A stretch of 64,000 nucleotides of DNA from Piper betle (lineage: Eukaryota; Streptophyta; Magnoliopsida; Piperales; Piperaceae), in contig JAURVB010000001.1 of the NCBI GenBank assembly GCA_033002965.1, positions 1-64,000 on the forward strand, read 5' to 3'. Within the stretch, counting starts at the first letter, position 1, and every line of letters begins with the position of its first letter. Of the stretch, positions 36,059 to 48,036 are shown piece by piece. The notes under the pieces are model-generated. The model was not told where the DNA came from, did no database searches, and worked only from the letters and a program-made list of their open reading frames with translations. Position numbers and translations under genes: made by a program.

Positions 36059-36353
36059 TCTATACACTATAAGGGTAAATACCCCCAAAACATACTAAGA
36101 TTATATTTTAACCATTTTAAAAATTAAAATATTTCAATTATACACTTATTGGAGCATTACATATTTTTACTATATATTATTAACTTAAAACTAGTTTCTA
36201 AACATATAACACAATCAAAATCATGCTCACATTACAAAGAGCACACAAAACATAAGGCCTTATGGGTAATGTTCATGATAATTTAGTGGTTAAATTAAGC
36301 TTAAAATTTTACCACAAACTACTAACATTACCATGAACAAAATGACATGCTAT
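36059..36353. other. Unassigned AT-rich stretch
   Basis: Lies between the proposed H end and the family A LTR. No gene, repeat or motif is recognised. Confidence 0.4.
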
Positions 36354-37523
36354 TGTTATAATAAATTCAATGACGTAAAAGTATACACGGTCGAAACAAA
36401 TAATATAATGATGAATTCGAGTATCGTCCCACAAAGTGATGACATTCCTTAAATTAATTAAAGAAAATTAAATGAAGAACAAAACAAACACAATTGACTT
36501 AATAATTACTTTAAATTAAAGGAAAAGTCAAAATGATAAAACTTGTTTTAGAGTCGAATTTCCCTTAACATGAATTTAATCTTCACCACATCTTACCTTT
36601 ATCTTCTGTCCTCTCAAATTATCAATCTAGAATAATTACATGACATGGTGACTCCCACTCCTTCATGCTTCTATTATTTTACTTCAATTTCTACCTCCTA
36701 GTAATAATTGATTAATCAATAAAATATGCATTAAGATTTAACTTACAATCGTATATGATGTTGTGTATCTCCCGACCACAACGACAAACAAGTTAAAAGA
36801 CTCGTCGTGTGTTGAATTATCAATGACTAATCTAATAAATTTCTCCTGAAATCTAATTAAACCTCATGATCTAAGAAATAGGTGATCAATCTACTCTTAG
36901 CATTAAGAACATGATAATTCAAACAATCCAATTTAATAAAAGAGTAAGAAGTTGAAATAAATTCAATTAAACCATGTTAAGTTCCATTCTTCTCTAGAAC
37001 AAAATAAAAGAATACTCTATAATAAAAATAAAAAATAATATAAAGAAGAAACTACTTTTCATTATGAAAGGAAAAGAATTATAAAAACTAGACTACTTCT
37101 AAGCTAAGAGTAGAGATATCCCAAACAACAACTACACCTTTATATAGAAGATAAGATGGCCATAAGATATATAAATTCAAGGAACGTATTCACAAATCAA
37201 TGTATTTTAATTGATTATGATGTCCATTCAAATTTTCAACTCCTCAGACGTACTCAAATACAGCCAAAGCAATGTACATCCATCCTCATCGAGCTTTGTG
37301 AACTTGTAGTAACCATTGGGTGACCATGACCTTTCAATTTCAAAGTTTAATTTTTTTTCATTAAAACTCCAAAATTAAGCATCTCTCATAAAATATTAAT
37401 TAACTAGAATATAATGAGAAATATCACCTAATTAATAATATATATACTCGGGATGTACAAAACCACATTAAAAATATGGGTAAATATGATATATTTTAAA
37501 CACTTAACAGCTATGCATCAACA
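36354..37523 (-). repeat. Isolated LTR of the Athila/Tat-like family (A)
   Basis: 1170 bp, TGTTATAA to GCATCAACA on the plus strand, colinear with 3716-4929 (shared blocks GTATACACGG, GAGTATCGTCCCACAAAG, TCCTTCATGCTTCTATTATTTT, CCTTTATATAGAAGA). No gag, primer site or polypurine tract adjoins it, so it is an LTR left alone by recombination or deletion. Flanks GCTAT and GATCC do not match, so no target duplication supports the exact ends. Confidence 0.75.
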
Positions 37524-37660
37524 GATCCTACAAGGTTAGAGATTAAAAATTGAAGAATTGACACTTATGTCACTGTAACATTGAAAGTTATTACCTTTCC
37601 TCAATTTTTACCCTCATACATGCAAATTCTAGGTTAATTCAAGTAAAACACCAAACACAA

Positions 37661-37702
<42 letters not shown>

Positions 37703-38160
37703 ATATTATGACTACAAAAACAAGAATCATGTAAATTTGATATCAGAGTGCCAAGATATAATTCTTACATCGAAGCAATACAAATCAGTGACCTACATCC
37801 ATTATAAAAAACATATATATTTATTTACAAGTCCAAATAATATAAATGAGAAATGAAAATTCTCCTAATAGGCAGATCTACATAGGAAAATTTTCTTTAA
37901 AGAAGAAAACATACAAAAATTTAAGATATAAATATCAAACAACGAGCAATAGAGGCAGCACAAACCTAAAACTAACGAGGGAAGACCAAGGGGGAGGTCT
38001 TTTGAGGCATCTAACCTCAAAACCTACTACCCTAAGAGGCTAGAAACTTGGAGAAGAGTGATTGGAGATACAAGGAGAAAGAAGAAGGCCAAGGAGAGGA
38101 GAAGATGGTTATTGGAGATGAGGAGGAAAGGAGAAATGGTTAAAAGGGGAGGGTATAGGA
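37524..38160. other. Unassigned sequence with TA microsatellite
   Basis: AT-rich with a pure TA run at about 37663-37699 and a purine-rich stretch at 38050-38160. Short open frames lack recognisable motifs. Confidence 0.5.
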
Positions 38161-38162
38161 AA

Positions 38163-38345
38163 AGGTTGGTTGGCTTAGTGATGTCATAGGTATGGGTGTC
38201 ATACCAAAAGAGGTATGGGTTGGATAAAGAGTTATGGGTTGGCTTGGTGATGTCATAGGTATTGGTGTCATACCTAAAGAGGTATGGTTGGATTAGATAA
38301 AGAGATATGAGTTGGGTTAGATACAGAGGTATGAGTTGGGTTAGC
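38163..38345. repeat. Short tandem repeat array, unit about 70 bp
   Basis: GGCTTAGTGATGTCATAGG and GGCTTGGTGATGTCATAGG begin two successive units, each followed by GTGTCATACC and AGAGGTATGG. Partial GAGGTATGAGTTGGGTTAG copies follow. Confidence 0.7.
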
Positions 38346-38386
38346 CCAAAACCTAAACACTAAGGATTTTTACCCTACAGCAATCA

Positions 38387-38679
38387 GACTCACCTTTGGA
38401 ATTGCACTGCAGGTCCCAAAGAGGTGGTTGGGATGGTCTGAAAGGATTATCAAACACACAACAAGCACGCAAAAGGTACAAGAGGGGCACAGTCCTACCA
38501 TTGAACTATATATGACTCGAATGGACTAAAAATGACTCACCTTGGGAATTGCACTGCAGGTCCCAAAGAGGGGTTGGGACGGTCTGAAAGGATTATCAAA
38601 CATACAACAAGCAAACAAAAGGTATAAGAGGGGCACAGTCCTACCATCGAACTATATATGACTTGAATGGACTAAAAAT
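38387..38679. repeat. 147-bp direct tandem duplication
   Basis: Units start GACTCACCTT at 38387 and 38534, and share GGAATTGCACTGCAGGTCCC, GGTCTGAAAGGATTATCAAA and AAGAGGGGCACAGTCCTACC with about ten differences. The array lies just beyond the C-terminus of the minus-strand integrase remnant, so in element sense it is 3' non-coding. Confidence 0.85.
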
Positions 38680-40018
38680 GAAAAAGCTAGGTTTGAGTCA
38701 TTGTCCTTTGTAGGTAAGAGTCCGGGGAAATGCTATTGCATCTCGTCCTCATGCTCCTAAATGGCCTCCTCAACACCTTGTTGCGACCAAAGGACCTTCA
38801 CCAAAGGCACTTCTTTCCTATGGAGAGTCCTTACAGTCAAGTCGAGAATCTGCGTAGCCTCCTTCATGTAGGACAGGTCAGGTCGGACATCGAGCTCCTC
38901 ATACTGAAGTTGGTGTTATCTGTCAGGCACGTACTTCTTTAACATAGATACATGGAACACCAAGTGCATTGCTAATAGACTAGGTAGGAGTGCAAGCTCG
39001 TAGGCAACCTCTCCAACATGTCTCAAAGCCTCAAATAGGCCAATATACCTTGGGCTCAATTTGCCCCGCCTCCCAAAACACATGCCTCCTTTATTTGTTG
39101 AGACTATTAGGAAAATGCAATCCTCAAGGGCGAAATTGACATCCTTACACCTCTGATCAGCAAAAGACCTCTGCCTATCCTAAGTTGCTAGAAGGCTCAG
39201 CCTAATCAACTCAGCTATCCTCTAGGAGTTGTAAAGCATCTTTGGGCCTACTATCAACAGCTCACTGCCCTCTAGCCAACATGATGGTGATTTGCATGGC
39301 CTGCCATACAATGCCTCAAAGGGTACCATTCCTATGCTGGCCTAATAGCTGTTCTTATACACAAACTGCATGAAGGGAAGATGCTCCTCCCATGGTTCAC
39401 CGAATTCCATCATGCATGACCGAAGCAAGTCCTCCATGATCTGAATTGTCCTCTCAGATTGGCCGTCGATTTGTTGATGATAGGTTGTTCTGAACTTGCT
39501 CTCCATCCCAAGTTCTTGTTGGAGAGATCTCTAGAAGGAAGAGGTGAATCTCGGGTCCCTATCAGATACAATCTCCCTAGGAACTCTGTGGAGTTTGACA
39601 ATTTGGTCTTGGCATAATCTAGCTAACATAGACATGAGATAGATCATATGAATCTACATAAAGTGTGGCAATTTTGTCAACTTATCAATTACAACCCATT
39701 TTGCATCCATCTATCCCTTGGAAGGGGGTAGATGTGTGACAAAGTCACATGTGATTCAATCTCACTTCAACTTTGGTGGTGGCAACGACTACAACAAATT
39801 GCCTAGTTTTTGGTGTGCAATCTTGACCAAAAATAGATAAGATATCGCATTACAGTGTCAAAGATGACCTTCTTTAGCCTTGTTCAATAATAAGATAGGC
39901 ACAAGTCATGATACATCTTCATAGAGCTTGGGTACACCATGAACCTGCAGTGATGAATCTTGTGAAGAATGTCCTTATGCAATCTGTGAAACTCTGCAAG
40001 ATCTGGCATCTATAACCA
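38680..40018 (-). pseudogene. Ty3/gypsy integrase and C-terminal domain remnant
   Basis: Minus-strand pol 3' part of a gypsy element distinct from F. In order of sense: a decayed HHCC/spacer region (39800-40010), catalytic core pieces VVIDKLTKLPHF (about 39700), [12 protein letters not shown] (about 39540-39575) and IDGQSERTIQIMEDLL (about 39430-39475, keeping the catalytic Glu), then the GPY/F-type module GKLSPRYIGLFEAL (about 39020-39065), VFHVSMLKKYVP (about 38940) and a chromodomain-like tail VLWSQQGVEEAIWE (about 38750). Several stops and shifts interrupt the frame. The tail layout is that of Tekay/Del-type chromoviruses. No RT or gag is next to it. Confidence 0.8.
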
Positions 40019-40020
40019 TT

Positions 40021-40719
40021 GTAAAGACCGTGGAAAAGTTTTTTTTAATATATTTGACTCGAGCAGGGAATGATCGAACGTTAGAGAATTAATATTAATT
40101 ATATTATATTCTCTACCCAGTTAAATATTTTATTCTTTACCCAATTACCCAGTTAAAGGAATAAAATACGGGTGTTGGTGTGTTTCCAAAAACCCTAGCC
40201 ATCATTTCATTTTATAAAGGACGTCCACCACCCTAGCCTTCATTCGCATTCTCTTCTCCTCTTCCTTACCAGCGTGTCTTCTTCCTTGCTTAGGTATTTT
40301 TTCTATCTCCCTCTTCTTAATTTTCTTGCATACATATTTTAAGTTGATAATAAGCTGTATAATCGTGAGGATTAAAGTTTAAAATCAATAAGAAAAGAAC
40401 TAAACTAAACTGGAAAACTGAAATCCCGTCCATGGCCGACGGGTGCAAATTGTTGGCGAGATGGGCAACTGTAAACAAGTTTGCAAGGCTTCCCCGCACA
40501 CCCGGACGACCCCTCTGGTTGCTGGGCGAAGGGATGGCTTGCCATGTTCCTATTTTTCGGTGGGTGGAGGAATTGCAGCTGTGAGGGGCGGAGTTGCAAG
40601 GGTGATGGAAGTGGCAACGTTTTGCTGCAATAGGTGCTGTAATGGACGTTTGGAGGAGTAGACACCGGTTGTGCTTCATTGACAGCATCATGGGTTCCAT
40701 CACACTAGTTCGGGCCGCC
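40021..40719 (+). repeat. LTR-like or unknown sequence
   Basis: Begins TGTAAAGACCGTGG and has a TATA-like TTTATAAAGGACG (about 40212) followed by pyrimidine-rich sequence, a layout like a plant LTR or promoter. The rest (40420-40719) is GC-richer with open frames on both strands but no known motif. It ends at a D LTR. I cannot identify it. Confidence 0.35.
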
Positions 40720-40984
40720 GGAATAATCCCGATTTTAGTTCACCTAAGAACCAGATCGAAAATGTTATGATCAAGTCTAATCATGTATAAAGTAGCTATT
40801 CTATAAGACTTGATCAATAATATAGATCGAAATAAATCGCTTGGCGTTAAGAGAATGGAAGACATTGCTGAATATGGGTGAAAATTCTTTTAATATAAAT
40901 AAAAGTATGATAGAATGTAACTATGCTAAGATCTACATATATAATATGAAACACTTCAATAACAAGTGTTACTAGTCTAGAAAT

Positions 40985-43852
40985 TGTAACACCCCGTTTC
41001 GGCTCACCCGTGAACCGACCCGGAAATGTCACCGGCGACCGAACCGTTCGCTAATCTACTGGGTTCGGTTAAGCCGACCCGGATCTGCCCTCGGTGTCTC
41101 AAGATGGAGATGCAAATATGAAATGCATGGATGGGATGCGTGGGTTCTAACGTAGTCCTACATGCATGCTATGATGTACAAGCAAAGACAAGACAAAATA
41201 ATAAATGAAAAAAAACCAAAAGAAAATATATACTATTTTATAAAAATACAGTAACACATAATAATCTACCCTAACATTCAACCATTATCTCATTCGTTTT
41301 TACCTGAGCCGAGTCTGTACTCCAAGGCTCCCTACTCATTCATATTTATCAGTTCGTTTCATAACAAGTAATTCACTCAAGCAAACACATCAAAATTATC
41401 GTTTACATAACAATAACACACCATCATTATACGTTACACGCGGCAGGTACATGTGTGCGCGGTTCCGTGCTGCTCCTCCGCAGTCCCGACAGCTTTCATC
41501 CTTCGCATTTCTCACCTACATATATATAGAAAAACCGTCAGTAACGAGTGTTACCGGCCCGGAAAATAACTAATATCAAACTAGCACAGGAGAGCAAACT
41601 CTCCTGTTGAATGAAAACCATATACTTCCTCAAGAACTCTCATCAGGGCACATACGGGAGCCGTCGCCCTCGGGTCGACAGCGTCCCCCTATCTTTCACA
41701 TTCTCATGCCTCGGCCATTTCTCTATTGCTTCTCGCGTCAAATCTCATTCCTTTCCGCCCTCGGCACCTTCCATATTACTCCTAGCCTTGAGCACGAAGG
41801 CCGAGTACTCTCAGGCAGTCGCCTTCAGTACCCTTTGAAACCACAAGTCTAGACATGCGCTGCAATGCAGTACCCGTGAACCTCCACACTTCTCCGGGTT
41901 TGAGGAACTCAAAGGTGGAGTTGTCAGGATCCCTCGGGAATGAAACGGCCCGCACACCATTCCAGAGCCCACTGTCGACACACACGTGCCCGCTCGCGTA
42001 GCACGGTAGTCGGATTTCCCTCATTCAGTCTCTCACAAAAACACGAAAACTATACATATATATAGGTCTGGGTTGGGATTTATACAATAGGCCCGAAGGC
42101 AACGTGAGCTGGATCTGAAGTTCGAAAACAAACTCGAGGGATCTCATCCTCGAGGGTTATTAATCCGGAAAATCGTTGGCTAAATGGCCCGAGTTAAGTG
42201 GGATTCGATAAAACGCCACTTAACTCGTCCTGCACATAATAAATCAAATACACAAGAGAGTAGCGTAAATCAGAGAACGAGTCCTAAACGGACCTGGTAG
42301 AAGCTCCAAACGGGTCCACGCGCCTAGGCGGCGAGCTCCTACACCGTACCTACACAATCAAACTAAATACTAACGCCCGCATGATGAATCACACATCCTA
42401 TAGCATGCACGCACAATCAACACAATCACGCATCAATCAACACACATTAACCTATATCAATTCTAGCAAGTCTACTTAGGCTAGTTTGCATTAGATCATG
42501 ATCATTACCTAATAACCCTAATTAGTTTCATAACTTCTATTTTTTTAACACCACACAATTCCACAAATTTCATATTTTATTCTAAATCAAATCCACATTT
42601 ATATAAGTAATTACAATGCACAATTCATCAATCATAGCATGCAAATTCTAATAATCAATACTTTCAATTAATTAAGTTAAAATAAATTATACCTCGCGTC
42701 GTCGAAAATCGGCGACGGCTAGGGTTTCCGTTTCGCGGCTCGAAACTCGAATTCGGCACCTAGCGGCGTCCGAAGTCCGATCAGATTGGACCAGGTGCGT
42801 TCGGCGGATGATCTGGCGAATTTCCCACGAATCCAATTTTCCGGCGGTTCCGGCGGTTTTCCGGCGAGTGTCGGCGGTTTTCCGGCGGATTCCGGCGGTT
42901 TTCCGGCAAGGATTCGGGACGGGGCAATCAGGGGGTCTATCGGCACCAGCTCGACGAGCTTGGTCCGATGGCGGTGTCAAACAGAGCAACCGAGGCGGCG
43001 ATGGCCGTCGACGACGGTGTCGAAAATGGGCGGCGGCGGCGGTGTGCTCCGATCGGGGCTCCGGCCGGCCTCGACGACAGTCGGGAGGATGGGGGAAACG
43101 TCGGCAACGGCGAGGGGGTGCTCGTCAGGGTCACACCGGCGGCGGAGTGGCCCGGACGGCGACGGAATCCGGCCCGAAGTGGCAGCGGCCGAGGTGGTTT
43201 CGTGGGGCGATTCCGGCGTCGTGGCGGCGAGACGGTGGCCGGGGTGGGTCGTGGCGGCACGGCGACGGCACGACGGGGCGGGGCGGCGTCGATCGGCGGC
43301 AGCACGGCGTCGGCAGCGGCGGCGGCAGCAACACACAATGACAGCGGCGCGGCTAGGGTTTGGACGGGGAAGATGTCGGGAGGGAGAAAAACATGGCTAG
43401 TGGCAAACTTGTAATTTAGTATTGACTCGATTCCGACTTGAGTCAAAATAATAACTAGTTCGTAATAAATTCTAAAAAAATCTAGAAAAATATGGAAAAA
43501 TTCCATAAACTAAAACAAACACAACAACATCCAAATGGCATGCTCTATAACTACTAACCCACCCGAATATAATCCAACGCGTCCTAATGCGTTATTCGGC
43601 CTAACACTATTTCTCCGATCAAACATATAAAAAGAAAAAAATACTGCATACTTTCATATATTCTGATAACTCATTCCTCACCATCTTCTCGACGTTATCA
43701 TCATATATTCAGGTACACCTGACTCTCATCGCTCATAACTCACGGCTGGTCTCGACTCAGCACGCGGTTCATGAAACTGACTCGACTCGAACCAACGGTC
43801 GAACCGACTGGTTCGGTAACGTAAAACCCTGACTCGAGTCACGGGTTTTACA
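40985..43852 (-). repeat. Solo E-family LTR with perfect target duplication
   Basis: 2868 bp from TGTAACACCCCG to GGGTTTTACA, flanked by GAAAT at 40980-40984 and 43853-43857; the D LTR reads on across the site. It is a diverged E copy (hairpin cassette 43422-43446, stem-loop 41539-41556, TATA-like motif 42077-42092). The GC-rich block holds a 21-bp repeat at 42837-42911. No internal sequence remains, which is the signature of LTR-LTR recombination. Confidence 0.93.
42837..42911. repeat. 21-bp GC-rich tandem repeat in E LTR
   Basis: About three and a half units of TTTTCCGGCGG plus a variable NTTCCGGCGG half. The E LTRs at 15738-15790 and 63778-63845 have fewer or altered units. Confidence 0.75.
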
Positions 43853-46218
43853 GAAATAACTAATAGTCAAACTGGCACAAGAGAGTTGACCTCCTGTTAA
43901 TTGAAATCATTTATATACTTCTCACAGAATCTCTCATATGTGTGCTAATTAGGAGCCATCAACCTCGGCTCGACAACATCCCATTGTTACTCATCTCATG
44001 CATCGACAAACTGTAAAACTATCTCTTGTGGGGGAAAATCAATTTCTTTTCCTAGTTCTTTCAGTCCTCTGCATCCTCTGTACACTCCTGGCCCTGAGTA
44101 CAAAGGTCTGAGTACTCTTAGGCATAGGCCTTCAGTACCCTTTGAATGCACAAGTCAAGACATGAGCTGCATTGCAGTACTCGTAATCCTCCACACTTCT
44201 CTAGGTTTGAAGAACTCAAAGGTGGGTTGTCAAGACCCCTCAGGAATGAAACTGTCTGGTCACCAATCCAGAGCCCGCTTTCACTAGCACGTACTCACTC
44301 GCATAGCGCAGTTGTCTGTTTTTCCTTATCTCACATCTCACTGGAAAACACCAATATAATCATATATAAGCATGAGAAGGGATTTATATAATAGGCCTGA
44401 AGGCAACTTGCAGTGGATCTTGTTTTCAAAATCAAACTCGAAAGATCTCATCATCGAGGGTTATTAATCACAGAAGTAAAATATGTCTAAATGACCCGTG
44501 TTAAGTGAGGCATGATAAAATAGCAGCTTAACATGTCCTGCGATCTCCACATCAAATTAGCTATAGACTATAGCGATATAAGCTGAGAAGAGTCCTTATC
44601 GACCTATGGTCTACACTCCAAGAGTGATGTCTCATCTACGACTAGCTCGGACTCCAAAACCTACATCGAAACCCACTATTAAGTAAAATACTATCATCTC
44701 TATATAGTGCATGTTTGTGGTGTGTGCTCAAATCATTAATACATCTTAATAAAGAAAATAGTGCTAAATAACCCTACAAGTAAACATTCCAAACCCAAAT
44801 CGAGACATAATAAAGAAAATAACTAATAAATAAATATACTTACAAATAAATAGATAAATAATAAGTACATGAAAATAATAACACTCTAATCATAAAGTAA
44901 TAATATAATTATGCTATATAAAAATATAGTTAAACACGAGTAAATATCACATATACTCATGTTAGTAAACATGTGAACAATTAAATAAACAAATGCATAA
45001 TCATTCTATAAATAAATAAATAGTTAATTTTAATTAGCCATGAATAATAACAATATCATAGTTATCAAATATGGAATATGTAATTAAATACAAATAAATA
45101 ATAACATGCACGCAATGAACAAATAGATAAGTAAATAAACAAATAAAATATAGTGAACATGAATAAGATTAATATTAGTAAGTAAATATATCAATAATAA
45201 TAATAAACAATCACATAAGTAGTTATCATACCCGACAAGCATATAAATAAAAGAAATAAATAAAAATGAATAAATAAATAAATAAAAACATTATAACATC
45301 AAAATATGTCAAATAATGTAAATATACAACTAAACTAATGTACGGGTTCTCAAATTACCAAAAATGATTGAAAACCGGTCGAAAACATGCTAAAAATGAG
45401 CTAAACTAACTCGATCTAGGTCAGACAAACTGGTGGGCTGGGTTGGCTGGGCTGGTCTGGACTGTCTGGACACAGAGACAACATGAAAGGGTGAACAGGA
45501 CTCTAGCTGGCGGATGCGATGCGGGCAGGCAAACACAAACGCAGGCAAACTGGGCGACAAGTGCCTATCTACGAAAAATGATGATGATGGCATGACATAG
45601 GTTGTTGCCAGTTGAGATCGACGGCCTAGGAGATGAGGAACATGGTGGTGGTGATGATTGGCCCAGTACGGCCCCAAGATGGCTGGAAATGGTCGAAAAG
45701 GGGGCGGAATAGCCGCGGAGTGTGCGGCGTCGCCACGGCGATCGCAGCCCCGAAGTTGGTCATGGATGGTCTCAAAATGAAGATCTTGGTGAGATGAACT
45801 TATCTGGGAAATTGGATGAGTTGGAGGTGGCTCACTGGTGCCAAAAAATAGCCTAAAAGACTCTGGTGATGGTGGTATCCAACTGGAAAAATGTAGTCGC
45901 CAATGATGACTATGGTGACGTCTGTGGCCGGGAGAGGTATGGATAAATGGCCAGCCATGAGGCAATCATGGGGGTGCTGACCCAGTGGCTGGGGGACGGT
46001 CGGGGACTCATCAGTGGTGAGCCAAAGTAGCTGCGGCGGTAGGGATATAAAACTCCAAAAATGGGTGAAAAATCTCTGAAAAATAATAGGGTAATGCTAG
46101 GGGTGACGTGGATGGCTCTGATCTTGCCACTTGCAATGATCTGAATATTTGACAACTAGTAGCCTAGTGGGGCTCACCTATGGGTATGCAATATATATAT
46201 ATACAATCATGCTGGTAT

Positions 46219-46240
46219 GCACTGCCTTGTTTGGCAGTGC
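46219..46240. repeat. 8-bp perfect hairpin at element tip
   Basis: GCACTGCC and GGCAGTGC with a 6-base spacer, close to the left end of the fold-back element. The other end has a shorter version (TGCCAAACATGGCA, 47968-47981). Confidence 0.8.
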
Positions 46241-47098
46241 ATATGCAGTGCATGGCCTGTGGGCCGTTGGATTTCATCCAATGACCCACAGCCCCCTAAC
46301 CTACCCACTCCCCCTCCCTCTTCCACTCATATCGATCACCGACAACTGCGGCCCGACCACCCACAACACCCGACAGCCGCGGCCACCTCACCACCCGTGA
46401 TCGACCTCCCACGACCGCTGGTCGTAGACCAATTCTGCCTGCCACGACTGTCGGGCCCTCCCCAAACCGCCACCCCTGCCACAATCATTCGCCACCCGTC
46501 CCCCCAGTCTTCCCGCACCCCCTTGTCGCCCCACCCGCCCCTCCTGCCGTGCCCCCCCCCCCACCACCACCCGGCCTTCCTGACCCCTACCCCTGGCCAC
46601 CCCCTTCCAACCGAGTCATGCCCCCCGTCGCCGCCACCCCCCTGGACCTTAGCGCCCCACTCTTCCCCCTACTTTGCTGCACCGGTGACGCCATTGCCGG
46701 CGGTGAGGCTGCTGGCAGTCAAGTGGGGCGGCAGTCAAAATAGAGGTAAAACATAGGAGAAGAAAAGGGCAGGGGTAGTTTCATAATAAAAACTTAACTC
46801 TCTCTCTCAACTCGATTCAATAATAAGAAATACAACACAAAAAATGTAAAAAATATAGTTTCATCGACAGTCGGGTGGTGCGGCAAGTAAAACAGAGGAG
46901 AAAAATAGGGCAGGGCTAGTTTCATAATAAAAACTTGACACTCCTGACTCGAGTCAATATTATGAAATTCATCCTAAAAAATATAAAAAATACAGTTAAA
47001 TATGATAAAATAAAATAATCAAGTTCTAATGGATTTTTTTATTTTATGGTATTTTATTATATTTTTTCATATTTTTAAGATGCATTTCGTAATATTGA

Positions 47099-47374
47099 CT
47101 CTAGTAAGGAAGGAAATAGGCACAGGTAGTTTCGTAATAAAAACTTGACTCGCTCCCAAGTCGAGTCAATATTATAAAATGCATCCCAAAAATATAAAAA
47201 ATATAATAAAATATGATAAAATAAAATAATCGAGTTCTAATGGATTATTTTATTTCTATGGTATTTTATTCTATTTTTTAATATTTTCTGGGGTACATTT
47301 TATAATATTGACTTGAGTCGGGAGCGAGTCAAGTTTTTATTACAAAACTATCCGTGCCCATTTCCTTCTTTACT
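47099..47374. repeat. Internal palindrome of about 275 bp
   Basis: The arms read AAGGAAGGAAATAGGCAC..., ACTTGACTCGCTCCC..., and return as GGGAGCGAGTCAAGT... and GTGCCCATTTCCTTC with a centre near 47235. Similar palindromes flank it (about 46930-47098 and 47375-47585), so this is an array of related hairpins. Confidence 0.8.
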
Positions 47375-48000
47375 CGAGTCAATATCACAAAATGCATGTC
47401 AGAAAGTATGAAAAAAATAAAATAAAATACTATAAAATAAAATAATCCATTAAAACTCAACTATTTTATTTTATCATATTTTACTGTATTTTTTATATTT
47501 TTCGGGATGTATTTCTTATTATTGAATCGAGTTGGGAGCGAGTTAAGTTTTTATTATAAAACTACCTCTGCACTTTTCTTCTCCTCTGTTTTGCCTTTGT
47601 TTTCCTTACGGCGCCACCCGACTATTGGCGACCTCACCGCCAGCCAAAGCCGTCGCCGACATGGCAAAACGGGGGGGAAGGGCATGGCAGCAAGGGCAGG
47701 TGGGGAGGCAGGCGGGGGCGGGAAGGCGAGGGAAGGGGGTGGGTGGTAGTGGCAGGGGCAGCGGTTTGGGGTGGGCTTGGCCGTGGCAGCCGATTGAAAT
47801 GGGTGGTGGCCGGCGGTCTTGGGGGGTCAGTCGCGGGTGGTGGGGGGGCTGCGGCTGCCGGCAGCCGGTGTACATGGAATAGGGAGGGGCGTGGGTAGTT
47901 AGGTTAGGGGGATGTGGGCCGTTGGATGAAATCCAATAGCCCATTGGCCATGCGATGCGTATCCCCTGCCAAACATGGCAGTGCGTACCAGCATGATCGT

Positions 48001-48036
48001 GTGTGTGTGTGTGTGTCTATATATATATATATATAT
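48001..48036. repeat. GT and TA microsatellites
   Basis: GT run followed by a TA run at the right edge of the fold-back element, in the position of the TA-rich spot of intact D LTRs. Confidence 0.85.

Larger units (their letters stand above)
46204..47999. mobile_element. Fold-back-like element with long inverted repeats
   Basis: Ends AATCATGCTGGTATGCACTG and, inverted, at 47960-47999. The arms (about 46204-46860 and 47480-47999) are colinear inverted repeats several hundred bases long with moderate divergence: TTGGATTTCATCCAA, CCCCCTAACCTA, then GC-rich sequence, then GTAGTTT.ATAATAAAAACTT. The centre holds further palindromes. It is inserted in the TA-rich spot of a D LTR that reads CAATATATATATGG in the intact copy at 56998. 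It encodes no transposase, so it is non-autonomous; Mutator-like or Foldback relatives are possible. The target duplication is hidden in TA repeats. Confidence 0.75.

Noticed and set aside
37663..37699. TA run as a replication or recombination signal
   Set aside because: Ordinary microsatellite; nothing nearby supports a function.
40317..40703. Open frames on both strands in a moderately GC-rich stretch
   Set aside because: No recognisable domain, two minus-strand frames and one plus-strand frame overlap; not enough to call a gene.
42687..43506. Long open frames in the GC-rich block of the solo E LTR (up to ~200 codons)
   Set aside because: Same reason; the 7-residue protein repeat seen is only the 21-bp DNA repeat translated.
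46217..47944. Proline-rich and glycine-rich frames on both strands
   Set aside because: They are the two arms of the fold-back element read in different frames, not protein-coding genes.
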